A DNA stretch of 64,000 bases. Source: Bombus terrestris (taxonomy: Eukaryota; Arthropoda; Insecta; Hymenoptera; Apidae). The notes beneath the pieces are model-generated. The model was given only the letters and a program-made list of their open reading frames with translations, was not told the origin of the DNA and did no database searches. Within the stretch, counting starts at the first letter, position 1, and every line of letters starts with the position of its first letter. Shown piece after piece: positions 46,837-59,824 of this stretch. Location of the stretch: contig NC_063278.1 of NCBI RefSeq assembly GCF_910591885.1, positions 19,669,989-19,733,988 of the forward strand, read 5' to 3'. A program made the position numbers and the translations under genes.

Positions 46837-49800
46837 GATAGAAGATTACTTTTGTAAATTTATTTTAAGCGACATTCGAAGATGGTATCTCGCTGGGGGT
46901 ATCCATCCACGTGTTATTTAGCAAATATGTCAAAAAAATTATCATATGTTGAGCTGCACAAATTGTAAAGTACAAATTAAATAATAAAGATAAACAATTT
47001 TAAGGGACTGCTTGTAGTATACCATTACGTAATAAAAACTTGCGCCTTTCAATTGTAAATAAATTTTCATAGCATATTATAATCGACAGAGGTCGTGTCA
47101 CAATATCGTTCGGGCTAGCGCGTTCAGTTATTTCAGATAGTTTCTTTCTCTCCCACATATGCTGACATGCATTCTCTATGGCATGCGCGCGCTATACTTT
47201 TTTGAGCGACTGTACTCTGCAAAATACCATAAATACTTTCTGCAACATGAGGAGACGTCAAAGCAGAGCCGAGCAGACAATAAAATGCTTCGTTTTGTTT
47301 ACCCAACACTAGCGAACGGAAACAGTATAACATTAGTGATGTAAAAAGACAAGTTCGTATAATTACGATTAAATTTCACTTATGTTAACTTCGTTTCATC
47401 CTACAATTATATCTATTTCATCTGCCTCGTTCGCGACGTTACCAATGTTGATGTTCAAAAGTGTTGCAAATCTGAAGGAATACTTCATTTTTCTGTGATG
47501 ATATTTCTGCCGAGATTCAATCAGCGACCTGTTTGGTGGACAAGCCCCAATCTGAGGCTAATTTTACTGCTATGCGTTCCTTGGAGTTTGCAACCCGGTG
47601 TGACTAGAGTATTTTCTTAATAAGGTCTCTCTTTCTCCTTTTCAAATAACATTCAAAACGAACCTTTACCTATTTTGTTTCGATACAGGTCTTAACCTCT
47701 GGATGTCCAGTCACATTGTAGTTTTTTATACCTGTAGATATCCCCTATTTTCGAATCTTTGGATAACTTTAGGAGATTTCATCATTCAACATTGTGTCCC
47801 TGTCTTATATACAACATGCTTTACTATGACCAGGAAAAAAATTGCTATCCACACACTAGGTGCCCAGGGCGTCTACATGAACATAGGAAAAAGACCTGGT
47901 CTTCGTAGTACACAATCGCTCTGGAAGCGTCCGTAACTCCTTCTCTTAAAGGGGCAGAGAAAGAAATATAAACAACTAGTTATATAAAATCTGGTAAAGA
48001 ACTGTGAATTTTCTGCTCATTCCGCAGTTTCTATAATTATACATAAAACGACTTTCCTTACTAATGCATCTAGTGTCGTAGCCTGTTTTAGGGAATGAGC
48101 TCACGAGTATACGAATAATGAATATATAAGTAATTGGTTAACCTTGCTTCTTACCATTTATTTTATGACCACGAAATAAATACTTGCTTACTATAGAAGG
48201 CAAACATGAACTATTATTCTTAAATTATGGTTTCAGTTACATGTATATGGTATCGTAGGTAAAAGGCCTAAGATATCGGTCGAACCATAAACAATGTCGC
48301 GAGAGCCGAGACGCCGTCGGATCCATCAATGTATCGTCGGTCCTTCAAATGAATAGTTTCGTAGAAAAAGGCCTACGTGACCCTGGCCACGAGCCTTCGC
48401 GGAACACATGCGTGGTGGGGCTAAGAAAAGACAAAGGGATGCTAGCCCAGGGGGTATTAGTTAGTTGGGAAATCGTACAATGTGAGATGAGAAGTCAGAG
48501 AGAGTGACTGCAGAAGCCGGAGAGTGTGAGTGGAGGAGCCGGAGAGTATGAATCGGGAAGTTGAGAGCCGAGTATGATAATAAGACGTACGACAATATTG
48601 TAATTAGTTCGTTGTTTTGAATATTATTTGTTAAACCAAAACATCATTACTTGTCCTTACTCTAAAGACCCATTAAGTTACTACACGTATATTTGATATA
48701 TGGTATTAGTTTGGCACCTCGAAGTACTTAATAAGTCTCTGATAAGATTAACAAAAGTTGGAAATAATCAGGCTCTGAAAATTTAACAATATCTGAGTTA
48801 TTTATTTCTAAACTTGTATGTGTAACACAAACATTATTAAATTATATTCGTTATGATATTGTTTTAATCCCGAAAGAATCCCTACTACCTACTACTAAAG
48901 AGGGGAAATGTATTAAATTTTATATTCGCCCACTGGAAACTAAACACATCGGTTTGTAAAGCTTCAGAATCAGATTTCCAGATGTAAGTAATTTTAGTAT
49001 TTACGTCGGTGGCTATTCGCTGTATGCGTACAAGGGCCTAGCTGATGGATTAGGCTTATGATGCTAACGAAACCTCATCATATGAAAACGATTCGATGGA
49101 GATTGTTCACAAGGTAACGGATATTTAAATTGCCTAACTACCGGTGTGAGCTATACTTAACCTTATTAGTAATATTCCACCAGCTTGTCGCACTCGATCG
49201 ATTAAGCAGGTGTTGGTTTTCGAAATAGGATATTTTGATCGAGAACTGATCTGGAGACTGGGGCGAGCAGCGTGACTCCTAGATTTCCGCTAACATACAG
49301 AACGAAATGTGATATATTGTCTCGTGGAGTATTGTCTTGCGATGGCGAATCAATAGAATTGTTAAACCTGAGAAACCCGCGAATATCGATGACTTTTGAA
49401 TTTGTTGTCGGGAACATGATCCTGTACAACTTTCTCCTGTACATGTAAGTTTCAGTCGGTCATAGATTCCGAAATATTTGCTAAAAGCTATCGATATCAC
49501 TACAGTGAACTTTGTCTATAATTGTGCTTCTTTATCAGCGTACGCGATAATATTGGTTACCGCATCCCTGGCAGCGAACGGGTATGGTGAGTCACCGAAA
49601 CCAATCTCTTATTTTCTGTTTATAGCACATTTCAATGTGAACCAGATTTGTGCAATCTATAGTAAAATCTACACACTACATGTGCGATACTCCACCAAAT
49701 GTTTGTTATAATTAAATTTATCTAAAGAAGGAAATACTTTACCGATTTCGACAATCCCGATGTGTGTTGTTATGTTGTTATGTTCGAGATATTCACAAAA

Positions 49801-51020
49801 AATGTCGATTACGTTAGGATTCCATTACCTCTCATCCTATCATACAAATTGTCCCTTTTTTGTATAGGACACCTAAGCTGAAATCAATGATACTATTCAC
49901 TTTTAATGTAATTACACGTAAAACGACAAATTCATGGGTTAGTTGTAGGGTTATATTAATATCCAGTCTTTGTGAGATGACCGGTAACGCTAGCATAGCT
50001 ATTGTAAATTGCTATTTCATGCGATTTTATCAGTACATTCTCAATTCAATTGCTACGATTTATTATTGTTCACATCTAGGAAACATACTTTAGTGTTCAA
50101 CTTGAAAACACACCATGTATATTTGTCATTAGGTTACATGTACAAACAGGCAGATAAAATGTAGTGTAACGTTGCACATATTTATAGATTCATTGAAAAT
50201 TATTTCAGGTGATCAATACCGGTCTCACACTACGTTAGCCCAGTCCTTATATAATTCATATTGATTTTTATTTCTACGTTATCAAAAATCGCTATCTCTT
50301 TCTTCAATGTCATATGCAAAATGACATATGCTGAATTATATCGAAACACGCTCATCTATTCCATATTCAGGTGAAATGGTAATATAGTTTGATCACTAAT
50401 CGAACTCGCACGTTTATTATTTTTATTGCTATCTGTAGTGTTGAAAGTATGCTTTAGTAATTCATATTGTCTCGAATAGCGTAAACTCTTCCCACCACCC
50501 TATGAGTCTACTTGAATGTTAATAGTGCAAATGATTAGTCATAGTTGGTAAGTAATATCTTAAAAATTGTTCTGTTGATACAAAGAAATAATTGTATGTC
50601 TAAAGAAACACTTTTACAAAATTATGTTAAGTGTTTAAACCTTGAGAAAAATGTCCGATGTGTCTATTACATAATTATGTCATTTTTCATGTTGCGCAAT
50701 AATTGCACAGAATTCAGTACATAAGGGATCGCTAGCCAGAACCATTCGTCGTCTTGGATTACATTGCTCCGGAACTCTGTCTTACGTTTGGTGTTTAATC
50801 CACGTATGTATTGCATACATTTCTGTACACTCGCTAATATTTTGCCATCTTATTAAAGATCTTATTAAAGATATTATTACTCATATTTAATTTTTAAGAA
50901 ATAGTATCTGCATCTATATTGAAAGTTTATCGTCGTCCTATTATTTTATCAACCATGTGTGCCAGTGACACCATAATTTCAATTAACTACTTATTTTCAT
51001 ATCATCTGTATACAAAAAGA
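46837..51020. other. Spacer between units 5 and 6
   Basis: The first about 500 bp belong to the young duplicated tract. The rest aligns with the spacers after units 4 and 6 but is more diverged, and is interrupted by an LTR insertion (48248-48685). At 47113-47392 lies the counterpart of the inverted segment found after unit 4. Open frames of 60-80 codons here are not conserved. Confidence 0.6.
48248..48685 (+). mobile_element. Solo-LTR-like element, TGTAGTATC family, copy 2
   Basis: The 438-bp element starts TGGTATCGTAGG and ends GTTACTACA; reverse-complemented 14703-15137 aligns along it. Flanking TGTATA and CGTATA form a 5-6 bp target duplication. The paralogous site after unit 6 (57091-57110) reads GTTACACGTATATTTGAT without the element, and the site near 41035 after unit 4 is also empty, which fixes the boundaries. 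No internal coding region is present. Confidence 0.8.
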
Positions 51021-51167
51021 AATGTGATTATTCAGAGATGGGAAAACTTAAAAGAATTCGATGACATCGAAATACTTCGTCAAACTCACCATTTTGAACA
51101 ACTTTCTCTCATATTTATAACCGCTGCTCAGCCTTGGCTTGTAAGGGACAAAGCAATTTATGTTTAA
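51021..51167 (+). other. Conserved 49-codon open frame upstream of unit 6
   Basis: Same frame as 24439-24585, ending FEQLSLIFITAAQPWL, VRDKAIYV, stop. An upstream ATG at 50919 would extend it to 82 codons, but that extension is not shared by other units. Confidence 0.35.
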
Positions 51168-51419
51168 TATCATGTGTATAGTTTAACAATTTTGTAATTT
51201 TTTGGGTAGAAAACGATTTTCTTGTGACGAGGACTATATTCATAACATTTTTGATGCATTCAAAATAAAGTAAAGTGCAACAGTCGATAGAGCGGTCTAT
51301 TCATCAAAGATTATTTCATGATACCTTCTATTAGTCTAGCATAATCAACAAACAGTCGCTTTTTCTATTGTACTTCACGATATCGAAAATAGTTGCATCT
51401 TTCATCCGTGAGTTAAGTT

Positions 51420-51827
51420 TCAGTTGCTCCATTTAAGCCTACTTCGAGATGATGAGGTATCGTCACGTAAATTTAAATGACGTGTTTTGCGAATATCGTG
51501 AAATATAAGGCTGAGCAACATCGCAGCGGTTCCAGGTATAGGAAAACGTTGTTCAGAATGTTAAAATCATCAACATGTTTCACTAGCAATTAAAATCGTT
51601 GTGATACACTCATTATAAAAATAAATAGTAGTTTCGCTAGATCCTATTCGAAAAACGTTGGCTTAACAATGAAACAACAAAGCCCTTGGGACCCGATAAA
51701 ATAAATGATAGTAATAAGCATTCAACAATAATTCTCTGCCACTTCGTCCTATATCGCGAGTAAGATGTGGATTAAGGTATAGAACATTGATGTTACAGAC
51801 TGATAAAGGAATTCGGAGAAGAATAAA
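51420..51827 (+). promoter_or_regulatory. Predicted start region and 5' leader intron of unit 6
   Basis: TCAGTT starts at 51420, the donor TTCCAG|GTATAG gives an intron start at 51536, and the acceptor TTACAG ends at 51798. The arrangement is as in units 2, 5 and 7. Confidence 0.4.
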
Positions 51828-54690
51828 ATGGACGTCAATCGCATCATTTTCGGGGGGATGAGATCACAACCGATCACATCGACGTTATCGATGCTCATAA
51901 GTGCGTTGCTATACGTCATATATTCGAATGTTCCTTACTCTTCGACGAATGTTCCTTCCAAATCGCTATTGCGAGATTACGATTTCATAGTCGTGGGCGG
52001 TGGTTCTGCAGGTATGGTTTTTCATATTATCCACGCGAAGTTCCGTCCTAAATCTGATAAACGTGTGTCAAAGATAAGTGTATCGGTGTACTTGCGTGCG
52101 AAGCAGATCGCCTTGCTGCTCCTAATAGGAGGGATTGACGCAAAAACATTTTTCTTTTTCAAACTTCCTTCCACAACTCTGTCAATCCACTAGATGCATT
52201 AAGAATGTTGTACGTTACTTCTACATACTAACGCTGCAATTTTAACTTCTAATTTCCTTTCTCTAAATACACTTTCCGTTTGCTCTGTAAACGTATTTTT
52301 GCGTTATCACGAATTTCGACAAATTATGTCTCTCGATGTTTTGAAACTAGGCTACGCACTTTCGAATCAAAGATATCTGCGACGTTAAATTCGATTAAGA
52401 TTTCTTAGATATATTTTAATTAAAATGCTCTGTAACTATACACGATGACAGGTGCCGTGGTAGCAAGTCGCTTGTCCGAAATGGAGGATTGGAACGTACT
52501 CCTTCTCGAAGCAGGTGGCGATGGAAGTGCCGTGTACGATATTCCTTCCCTTGCCGATAATCTACAGCTCATCAAAATCGATTGGCAATACACGACGGAA
52601 CCCAATAATAGTTACTGTCGAGGTAAATAGTGTGGAATTATATCGACTTATGAAAACTGTAAATACATAATTAAAAGACAATACTGCATTCCCTAATCAT
52701 CCACGTCTAACGCTCTATTTTTTACGGTGAAATAGAGGGAAGTGGATAAAATTATATCACGCTTAGAAAGGATTTTAAACTGCAATTTATGATAATGAGG
52801 ATACATGAAGTGAGCAACTTTGTAAAGCATTCTAAAACATTGGAAAATTATCACATATCATTTCTAACGTATATTGTCGCTGAGCTCATCAGATAAAATG
52901 ATAGATCTAAAATTTCTTATTTTGCAATTACTGAAAACATATAGGTATTGTTGCCAAATGTGATATTACTTTGTAGGAAAAATGTATAAATGTGCAGACT
53001 CATTTATTTGAAATTCACTAATATGTATATAGAACCAATAGGTAGATTTCGGCATATCTAATGTCAAATCTAAATCGAAGAATGAATCTATCGTCGAACC
53101 CAAAGGTATATGAAAGGTGAATTAATAACCGAAGAACACCAATATTCGTTTATCAATTATTCACAACGCTTTCGATGTACTTTAACGTAAATTATACCCA
53201 CAGCGATGGAGAATGGTCGTTGCCGCTGGCCACGTGGTAAGTTGCTTGGAGGTAGCAGTGGAATAAACTCCATGCTTTACGTCCGTGGTTCCAAAAAAGA
53301 CTACGACATCTGGGAACAACAAGGCAATCCAGGATGGTCGTATCGGGATGTGCTGTCATATTTCCTAAAATCCGAAGACAATCGAAATCAAAGCCTCGCC
53401 AAAACACCGTATCATTCGACCGGTGGGTACTTAACCGTCGAAGAACCACAATGGCGCACTCCTCTGGCCGCTGCGTTCATTCAAGCCGGCCGAGAAATGG
53501 GTTACGAGAGTAGGGATATTAATGGAGAACGACAAACTGGCTTTATGATTCCTCAAGGCACCATCAGAGATGGTAGCCGTTGCTCCACGGCGAAAGCCTT
53601 TTTGCGGCCAGCCAGGAAGCGGAAAAATTTACACGTCGCCATGGAAGCGCATGTTACCAAAATTTTAATAGATTCGTCGTCGAAGAAGGCTTACGGCGTG
53701 GAGTTCGTTAGAAACGGGGAGACGATGCGCGTACGTGCCAAAAAGGAGGTGATCGTATCCGGAGGAACTATCAATACCCCCCAGTTGTTGATGTTGTCAG
53801 GAATAGGACCTAGAGAACACTTATCGGAACACCGTATACCAGTGATTCAGGATTTAAAAGTGGGCCATAATCTTCAAGATCATGTTGGAGTCGGAGGACT
53901 TATGTTTTTGGTGAATGAGGAAATTTCGTCCATAGAGAGCAAGATAACTAATATTAGCTATATCCTAGAATACGCCATGTCCGGAGATAGTCCTTTGTCT
54001 ACCATAGCAACAGTGGAGGGAACATGTTTTATCAATACCAAATACGCGAATGCCTCCGATGACTTCCCAGACATACAACTGCATTTTATGTCATCGGGAC
54101 CAAATACCGAAATTTTTAGGGAAGATCGTGGACTGACCAGAGAATTTTACGACGCCGTATATGGAAATCTTACTGGTAGTGGCTCGTGGAGCGCGTTTCC
54201 CGCGCTTTTAAGACCAAAAAGCAGAGGTTTTGTCAAGCTTCGAAGCAAGAATCCGTTCGATCATCCATTGATTTATCCGAATTATTTCAAGGAGCCAGAA
54301 GACATGGCGACATTGGTTGAAGGAGCTAAGTTTGTGTACGAATTGAGTCAAACTCAATCGTTTAAACGATACGGAAGCAAAATGAATCCGACACCATTTC
54401 CTGGCTGCAAGAATATTTCCATGAATAGTGACTCTTTCTGGGAGTGTATGGCTAGATATCTACCCGTGACTATATATCATCCCGTGGGTACTTGCAAAAT
54501 GGGACCTAAGTCGGACGCGAATGCCGTGGTAGATCATCGACTTCGGGTTCACGGAGTTGCTGGACTTCGAGTCATAGACGCCTCGATTATGCCAAACCAA
54601 GTGAGCGGTAATACAAATGCGCCAACTATTATGATTGGTGAGAAGGGTGCTGATATGGTTAAGGAGGATTGGTTGAACAGACAGGATTGA
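51828..54690 (+). CDS. GMC oxidoreductase unit 6, glucose dehydrogenase [FAD, quinone]-like, intact
   Basis: Exons 51828-52011, 52452-52622 and 53204-54690 encode 613 residues with the same motifs as unit 5: FAD motif at 57-62, signatures GGSSGIN and GGTINTPQLLMLSGIG, His544 and Asn590. Exons 1 and 2 encode exactly the same residues as unit 5. The Pro-to-Ser changes (DVLSYF, KNISMNS) and Val-to-Phe (RGFVKLR) are the main differences. Both copies being open despite nearby dead paralogues suggests either very recent origin or selection to keep the product. A polyadenylation signal is at 54885. A collapsed or duplicated assembly is a possible artefact, but the differing flanks argue for two real loci. 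Confidence 0.93.
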
Positions 54691-57600
54691 GATAGAAGAC
54701 TACTTTTGTAAATTTATTTTAAGCGACATTCGAAGATGGTATCTCGCTGGGGGTATCCATCCACGTGTTATTTAGCAAATATGTCAAAAAAATTATCATA
54801 TGTTGAGCTGCACAAATTGTAAAGTACAAATTAAATAATAAAGATATACAATTTTAAGGGACTGCTTGTAGTATACCATTACGTAATAAAAACTTGCACC
54901 TTTCAATTGTAAATATATTTTCATAGCATATTATAATCGACAGAGATCGTGTCACAATATCGTTCGGGCTAGCGCGTTCAGTTATTTCAGATAGTTTATT
55001 TCTCTCCCACATATGCTGACATGCATTCTCTATGGCATGCGCGCGCTATACTTTTTTGAGCGACTGTACTCTGCAAGATACCATAAATACTTTCTGCAAC
55101 ATGAGGAGACGTCAAAGCAGGGCCGAGCAGACAATAAAATGCTTCGTTTTGTTTACCCAACGCTAGCGAACGGAAAGAGTATAACATTAGCAATGTAAAA
55201 AGGCAACTTTGTATAATTACGACCAAACTTCACTTATGTTAACTTCGTTTCGTCCTACTATTATATTTCATCTGCCTCGTTCTCGACGTTACTAATGTGA
55301 ATGCTCAGAGACGTAGCAATTCTAAATGAATATCCTTCATTTAGCTGTGTTGGTATTTCTCCCGAGAAGCAATCAACTTCGGTAACGAATCCGACAATCT
55401 GAGGCTAATTTTACTGCTAAGCGTTCTTTGGAGCTTGCAACCCGGTCTGACTGGAGTATTTTCTTAATAACGCCTCTCTTTCTGCCTTTCGAATAACATT
55501 CAAAATCAACCTTTACCTATTTTGTTTCGATGCAGGTCTAACCTTTGGACGTCCAGTCACATGTTAATTGTGGTTTGTTATACCTGTAGGTGTCCTCTAT
55601 TTTTGAATCCTTGTATATCTTTAGGAGATCTCAGAATTCAACATTGGAGCCCTGTCTTACAACAACATCCTTTACTATAACCAGGAAAAGAATACGTACC
55701 CAGGCACTAGGCGCCCTGAGCGTCTAGATGAACATAGGAAAAAAAACCTGGACTTCGTATTGCACAATCGCTCTGGAAGCGTCTGTGTATTCCCTTCCCT
55801 TAAAGGGGCAGAGAAAGAAATATAAACAACTATAAAATCTGGCAAAGGACTGTGAATTTTCTGCTCATTCCACAATTTCTATAATTATACATAACATGAC
55901 TTTCCTTACTAATGCACCTAGTGCAGTGGCCGATTTTACGGAATAAGCTTACAAGTAGACGAATGTTAAATATGTCGGAGATAAAAGAACACCGGAACCT
56001 TCCCTTTGGAACTTTGGGAAGATCTCTTAGTACTGTAATCCAGATTTCATCATAACCGTACTAAGAAATTGTTGTCATTCAATCCGACTGTATTTATTCG
56101 AGATTTATGATAGTGAGCTCGGGCTCGAGGCGACAACCAGTCGCCGAACGTAGTCGCGGTCAAGGAATGAACGTTTTGTCTAACAAAGGCATGAAGTGAT
56201 TCTATAGCTCTCCTTAAAAGAGATACTTGGGACAGGACACGACGGTAAACGTTTCAATGGTTTCTGCCCCGTGGCTCGCCACACGCAGACTTTGTCCTTC
56301 GGGTTAGATGATTGCCAGATGCCAATGCATCTTCACAGTATATGTTTAGCTGGGCGAGGACCCGCTACGAATATTAAGTTTCAATTGTACAAAGTCTTTC
56401 AAATAGACAAATAGCCTGTGCCCCAACTACGGGAAGATAAGAGAAATCTATCCTTCCAGGAACGCTTCCCACTGGCAGCTTTTCCCAAGGACAGCTAACG
56501 TCCTTCTCTAACCACCAACATGGAAATTGACCAATTAACAGTAACGTCAATTTCCCTCACCCTTCGAACGAAGATTTTCCTCTGCGAATCCGATGATCTC
56601 GTGCTCTTAGGTACACCCATCATAGTTTTCTTCGACAGCGTCACCGTGACGGAGAGACACTCTCTTGTACGATTTCATCAACGATTGAATTGTCATCCTT
56701 ATACGTAGTGATTGCTCCTTGCATTAACATTGAGTACAACTTAGACGCTACAGAAGAGTAGAGTTCGCCATCCCGTTGACCACAGATTCGTTATTGAGCC
56801 TAGGATCATTGTCTTTAGCTTCTCGAGTATCTAATTATCGCGATTACTTGTCAAATTCTATCATAGTCATATTTGCACTAGTAAATATCTTCTCTATTGC
56901 ATAATGATCACGTCTAATGCCAATAGGTATTCGTTTCAAGCCCTTAACCCTAACTCTAATCTTAACGCAAACCCGACAAATATATAAGTAATTGGCTAAC
57001 CTTGCTTCTTACTATTTATGTTACGACCACGAAATAAATACTTGGTTATTCCAGAAGGCAAACATGAACTATTGTTCTTAAATTATGGTTTCAGTTACAC
57101 GTATATTTGATATATGGTATTAGTTTGGCACCTCGAAGTACTTAATAAGTCTTTGATAAGATTAACAAAAGTTGGAAATGGTCAGAGCCTGAAAAATGAA
57201 CAATATCTGAACTCTTTATTTCCAAACTTGTATGTGTAACACAAACATTATTAATTTATATTCGTTATGATATTGTTTTAATGTCGAAGAAATCCCTACT
57301 ACTAAAAAGAGGAAATGGATAAAATTTTATATTTGCCCACTTGAAACTAAATACATCGGTTTGTAAAGCTTCAGAATCAGATTTCCAGATGTAAGCAATT
57401 TTAGTATTTACGTCAGTTGCTGTTTGCTGTATGCGTACAAGGGTCTAGCTGATGGATTAGGCTTATGATGCTAACGAAACCTGGGGATTCGATGGAAATT
57501 GTTCACAAGGTAACGGATATTTATGTTTTCTAACTGCCCATGTGAGTTACATTTATTAACCTTATTAGTAATATTCCACCAGCTTGCCACGCTCAATCGA

Positions 57601-59424
57601 CTAAACAGTTGTTGGTTTTCGAAAAAAAATATTTTGATCGAGCACTAATCTGGAAACTGGAGCGAGAAGAGTGACGGCCATATTCCCGCTAACATACTGA
57701 AAGGAATGTGGTGAGTATTGCCAGAAATTGTCTTACGATATATTGTCTCGTGGAGTATTGTCTCGTGACGAGCATCGATGACGAAGCTGGAGAAACGTTA
57801 TGTCCTCTCGGATATCGATGATTTTTTAATTTGTTGTCGGGAGCATGATCCTGAACAATTTTTTTCTGTACATGTAAGTTTCAGTCGATCATAGTTTCCG
57901 AAATATTTGTTAAAAGCTATCAATACCACTACTGTAAACTTTGTCTATAATTATGCTTCCGTATCACCGTATGCGATAGCATTAGTTACCGTATCCCTGG
58001 CAGCGGACGGGTATGGTGAGTCACCGAAACCAAACTCTTATCTCCTGTTTATAGCACATTCCAATGTGAATCAGATTTGGACAATCTATAGTAAAGTCTA
58101 CACACAACTACATGTGCGATACTCTTACAAATGTCTGTTATAATTCAATTTATGTAAGGAAGGATACATATCACCGATTCCGATCATCCTGAAAGGTGTT
58201 GTTATATTGTTACGTTCGAGATATTCACAAACAATGTCAATTACATTAGGTTTTCATTACCTCTCAATCTAGCATACAAATGGCCACATTTTTGTATGGA
58301 CCAACCTAAGTTTAACTCAATGATGTTATTCATAATTTTTTCGCATAATTACATTAATGATGAATAATATCATTCATCAAGACAAATCCATGGTTGGGTT
58401 ATATTCATATCTTGTCTTTGTGAGATGGCCGGTAAAACTAGAATAGCAATTATAAATTGCTATTTCATGCGATTTTATCAGTACATTCTCAATTCAATTA
58501 CTACGATTTATTATTGCTCACATTTGCGAAACATACTTTGGTATTTAACTTAAAAACACACCATGTATATTTGTCATTAGGTTACATGTGCAAACAGACA
58601 GATAAGATATAGTGCAATGTTTCGCATATCAATAGATTCATTGAAACTTATTTCAGGTTGTGCGTACCGACCTCATACTACGCTATACCAGTTCACACCT
58701 AATTCATATTTATTTTTATCTCTGCGTTATCAAAAATCGCTATCTCTCTCCTGAATGTCATATGCAGAATGATTTATGCTGAACTATGTTCAAACACACT
58801 TATCTATTCCATATTCAGGTGAAATGTTAAAATAGATTGGTTAAAAATCGAACTCGTACGTTTATTATTTTTATTCCTATCTATATTGTTGAAAGTATGT
58901 TTTAAAGATTGATATTTTTTGGAATGGGATGCGCTATTACAAATCTACTTCAGTTTCAACAATGTGAATGATTAGTCGCAGTTTGCTAAGTGATCTTTTG
59001 AAAATTGGTCTGTCGCTACAACGAAATAGTCAAATGTCCAAAGATATATGTTTACGAAGTTGCTTTAAGTATTCAAACCTTGGAAAAAATTTCTCATGCC
59101 TCTATTATATAATTACGTCTTTTTTCATATCGCTCAATAATTGTTCAGAATTCAGTACATAAGCGATCGCGAACCAGAAGCATTCGTCGCCTTGGATTAC
59201 GTCGCATCGGAACTCTCTCCTACGTTTGGTGTTTATGTATTGCATAAATTTCTGTATTTTCGCTAATATTTTGCCATCTCATTACCTCTGATCTACTTCT
59301 TAAGAAATAATAACTACATGCCGTAAGTTTATTGCCGTCTTATTCATTTATCGACCATGTATGTCAGTGACACCACATTTTCAAATAACTTCTGATTCTC
59401 TTATCATCTGCACACATAAAAAAA
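54691..59424. other. Spacer between units 6 and 7
   Basis: Starts with the end of the young tract, then diverged spacer sequence interrupted by a 1-kb LTR-like element (55973-56978). From about 59,095 it is nearly identical to the unit-5 upstream region, apart from a roughly 10-bp deletion near 59,235. It keeps the empty site (about 57100) of the LTR found at 48248. Confidence 0.6.
55973..56978. mobile_element. Solo-LTR-like element, 1-kb TGTCGG family, copy 2
   Basis: It begins TGTCGGAGATAAAAG and ends AACCCGACA, flanked by AATA on both sides (55969-55972, 56979-56982). The paralogous sites after units 4 (40906) and 5 (48121) read GAATATATAAG uninterrupted, proving an insertion with a 4-bp target duplication. 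It aligns along its length with 7923-8935. No gag or pol is seen, so it is probably a solo LTR. A short frame from 56520 parallels one in the other copy but is broken; it is not a gene. Confidence 0.8.
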
Positions 59425-59571
59425 AATGTGATTATTCAGAGATGGGTAAACCTCAAAGAATTCGATGACATCAAAATACTCCGTCAAACTCACCATTTTG
59501 AACAACTTTCTCTCATATTTATAACCGCTGCTCAGCCTTGGCTCGCAAGGGACAAAGCAATTTATGTTTAA
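59425..59571 (+). other. Conserved 49-codon open frame upstream of unit 7
   Basis: Same frame as 24439-24585, ending FEQLSLIFITAAQPWL, ARDKAIYV, stop. It is retained although the gene downstream is dead, which fits its recent copying from a unit-5-like sequence. Confidence 0.35.
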
Positions 59572-59824
59572 TACCATATGTGTTGTATAATACTTTTTTA
59601 ATTTCTGGTTAGAAAACGATTTTTTTGTGACGATAACTATATTTATAATATTTTTGACGCACTGACAATCAGAGTAAAGTGCAACAGCCGATATTGCTAT
59701 CTATGCATCAAAGATTATTTAATGATACCTTTTATTAGTCTAGCACAATCTACAAACCGTCGCTTTTTCTATTTTACTTGCACGATATCGAAAATAGTTG
59801 CATCTTTCATCCGTGAATTAAGTT

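Larger units (their letters stand above)
43541..47343. repeat. Young duplicated tract, copy 1 (pairs with about 51402-55197)
   Basis: From just upstream of the leader, through the whole unit-5 gene and introns, to about 500 bp past the stop, the sequence is nearly identical to the unit-6 counterpart. The two proteins differ at four residues of 613. Outside these limits similarity drops to the general spacer level on both sides, so the tract edges are sharp. A recent duplication or a long gene-conversion event explains this. Confidence 0.8.
51402..55197. repeat. Young duplicated tract, copy 2 (pairs with about 43541-47343)
   Basis: This is the unit-6 partner of the nearly identical tract. Small patches differ from unit 5 and instead match unit 3, for example GTTGGAGTCGG at 53884 and AGCAAGATAAC at 53938. 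Confidence 0.8.
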
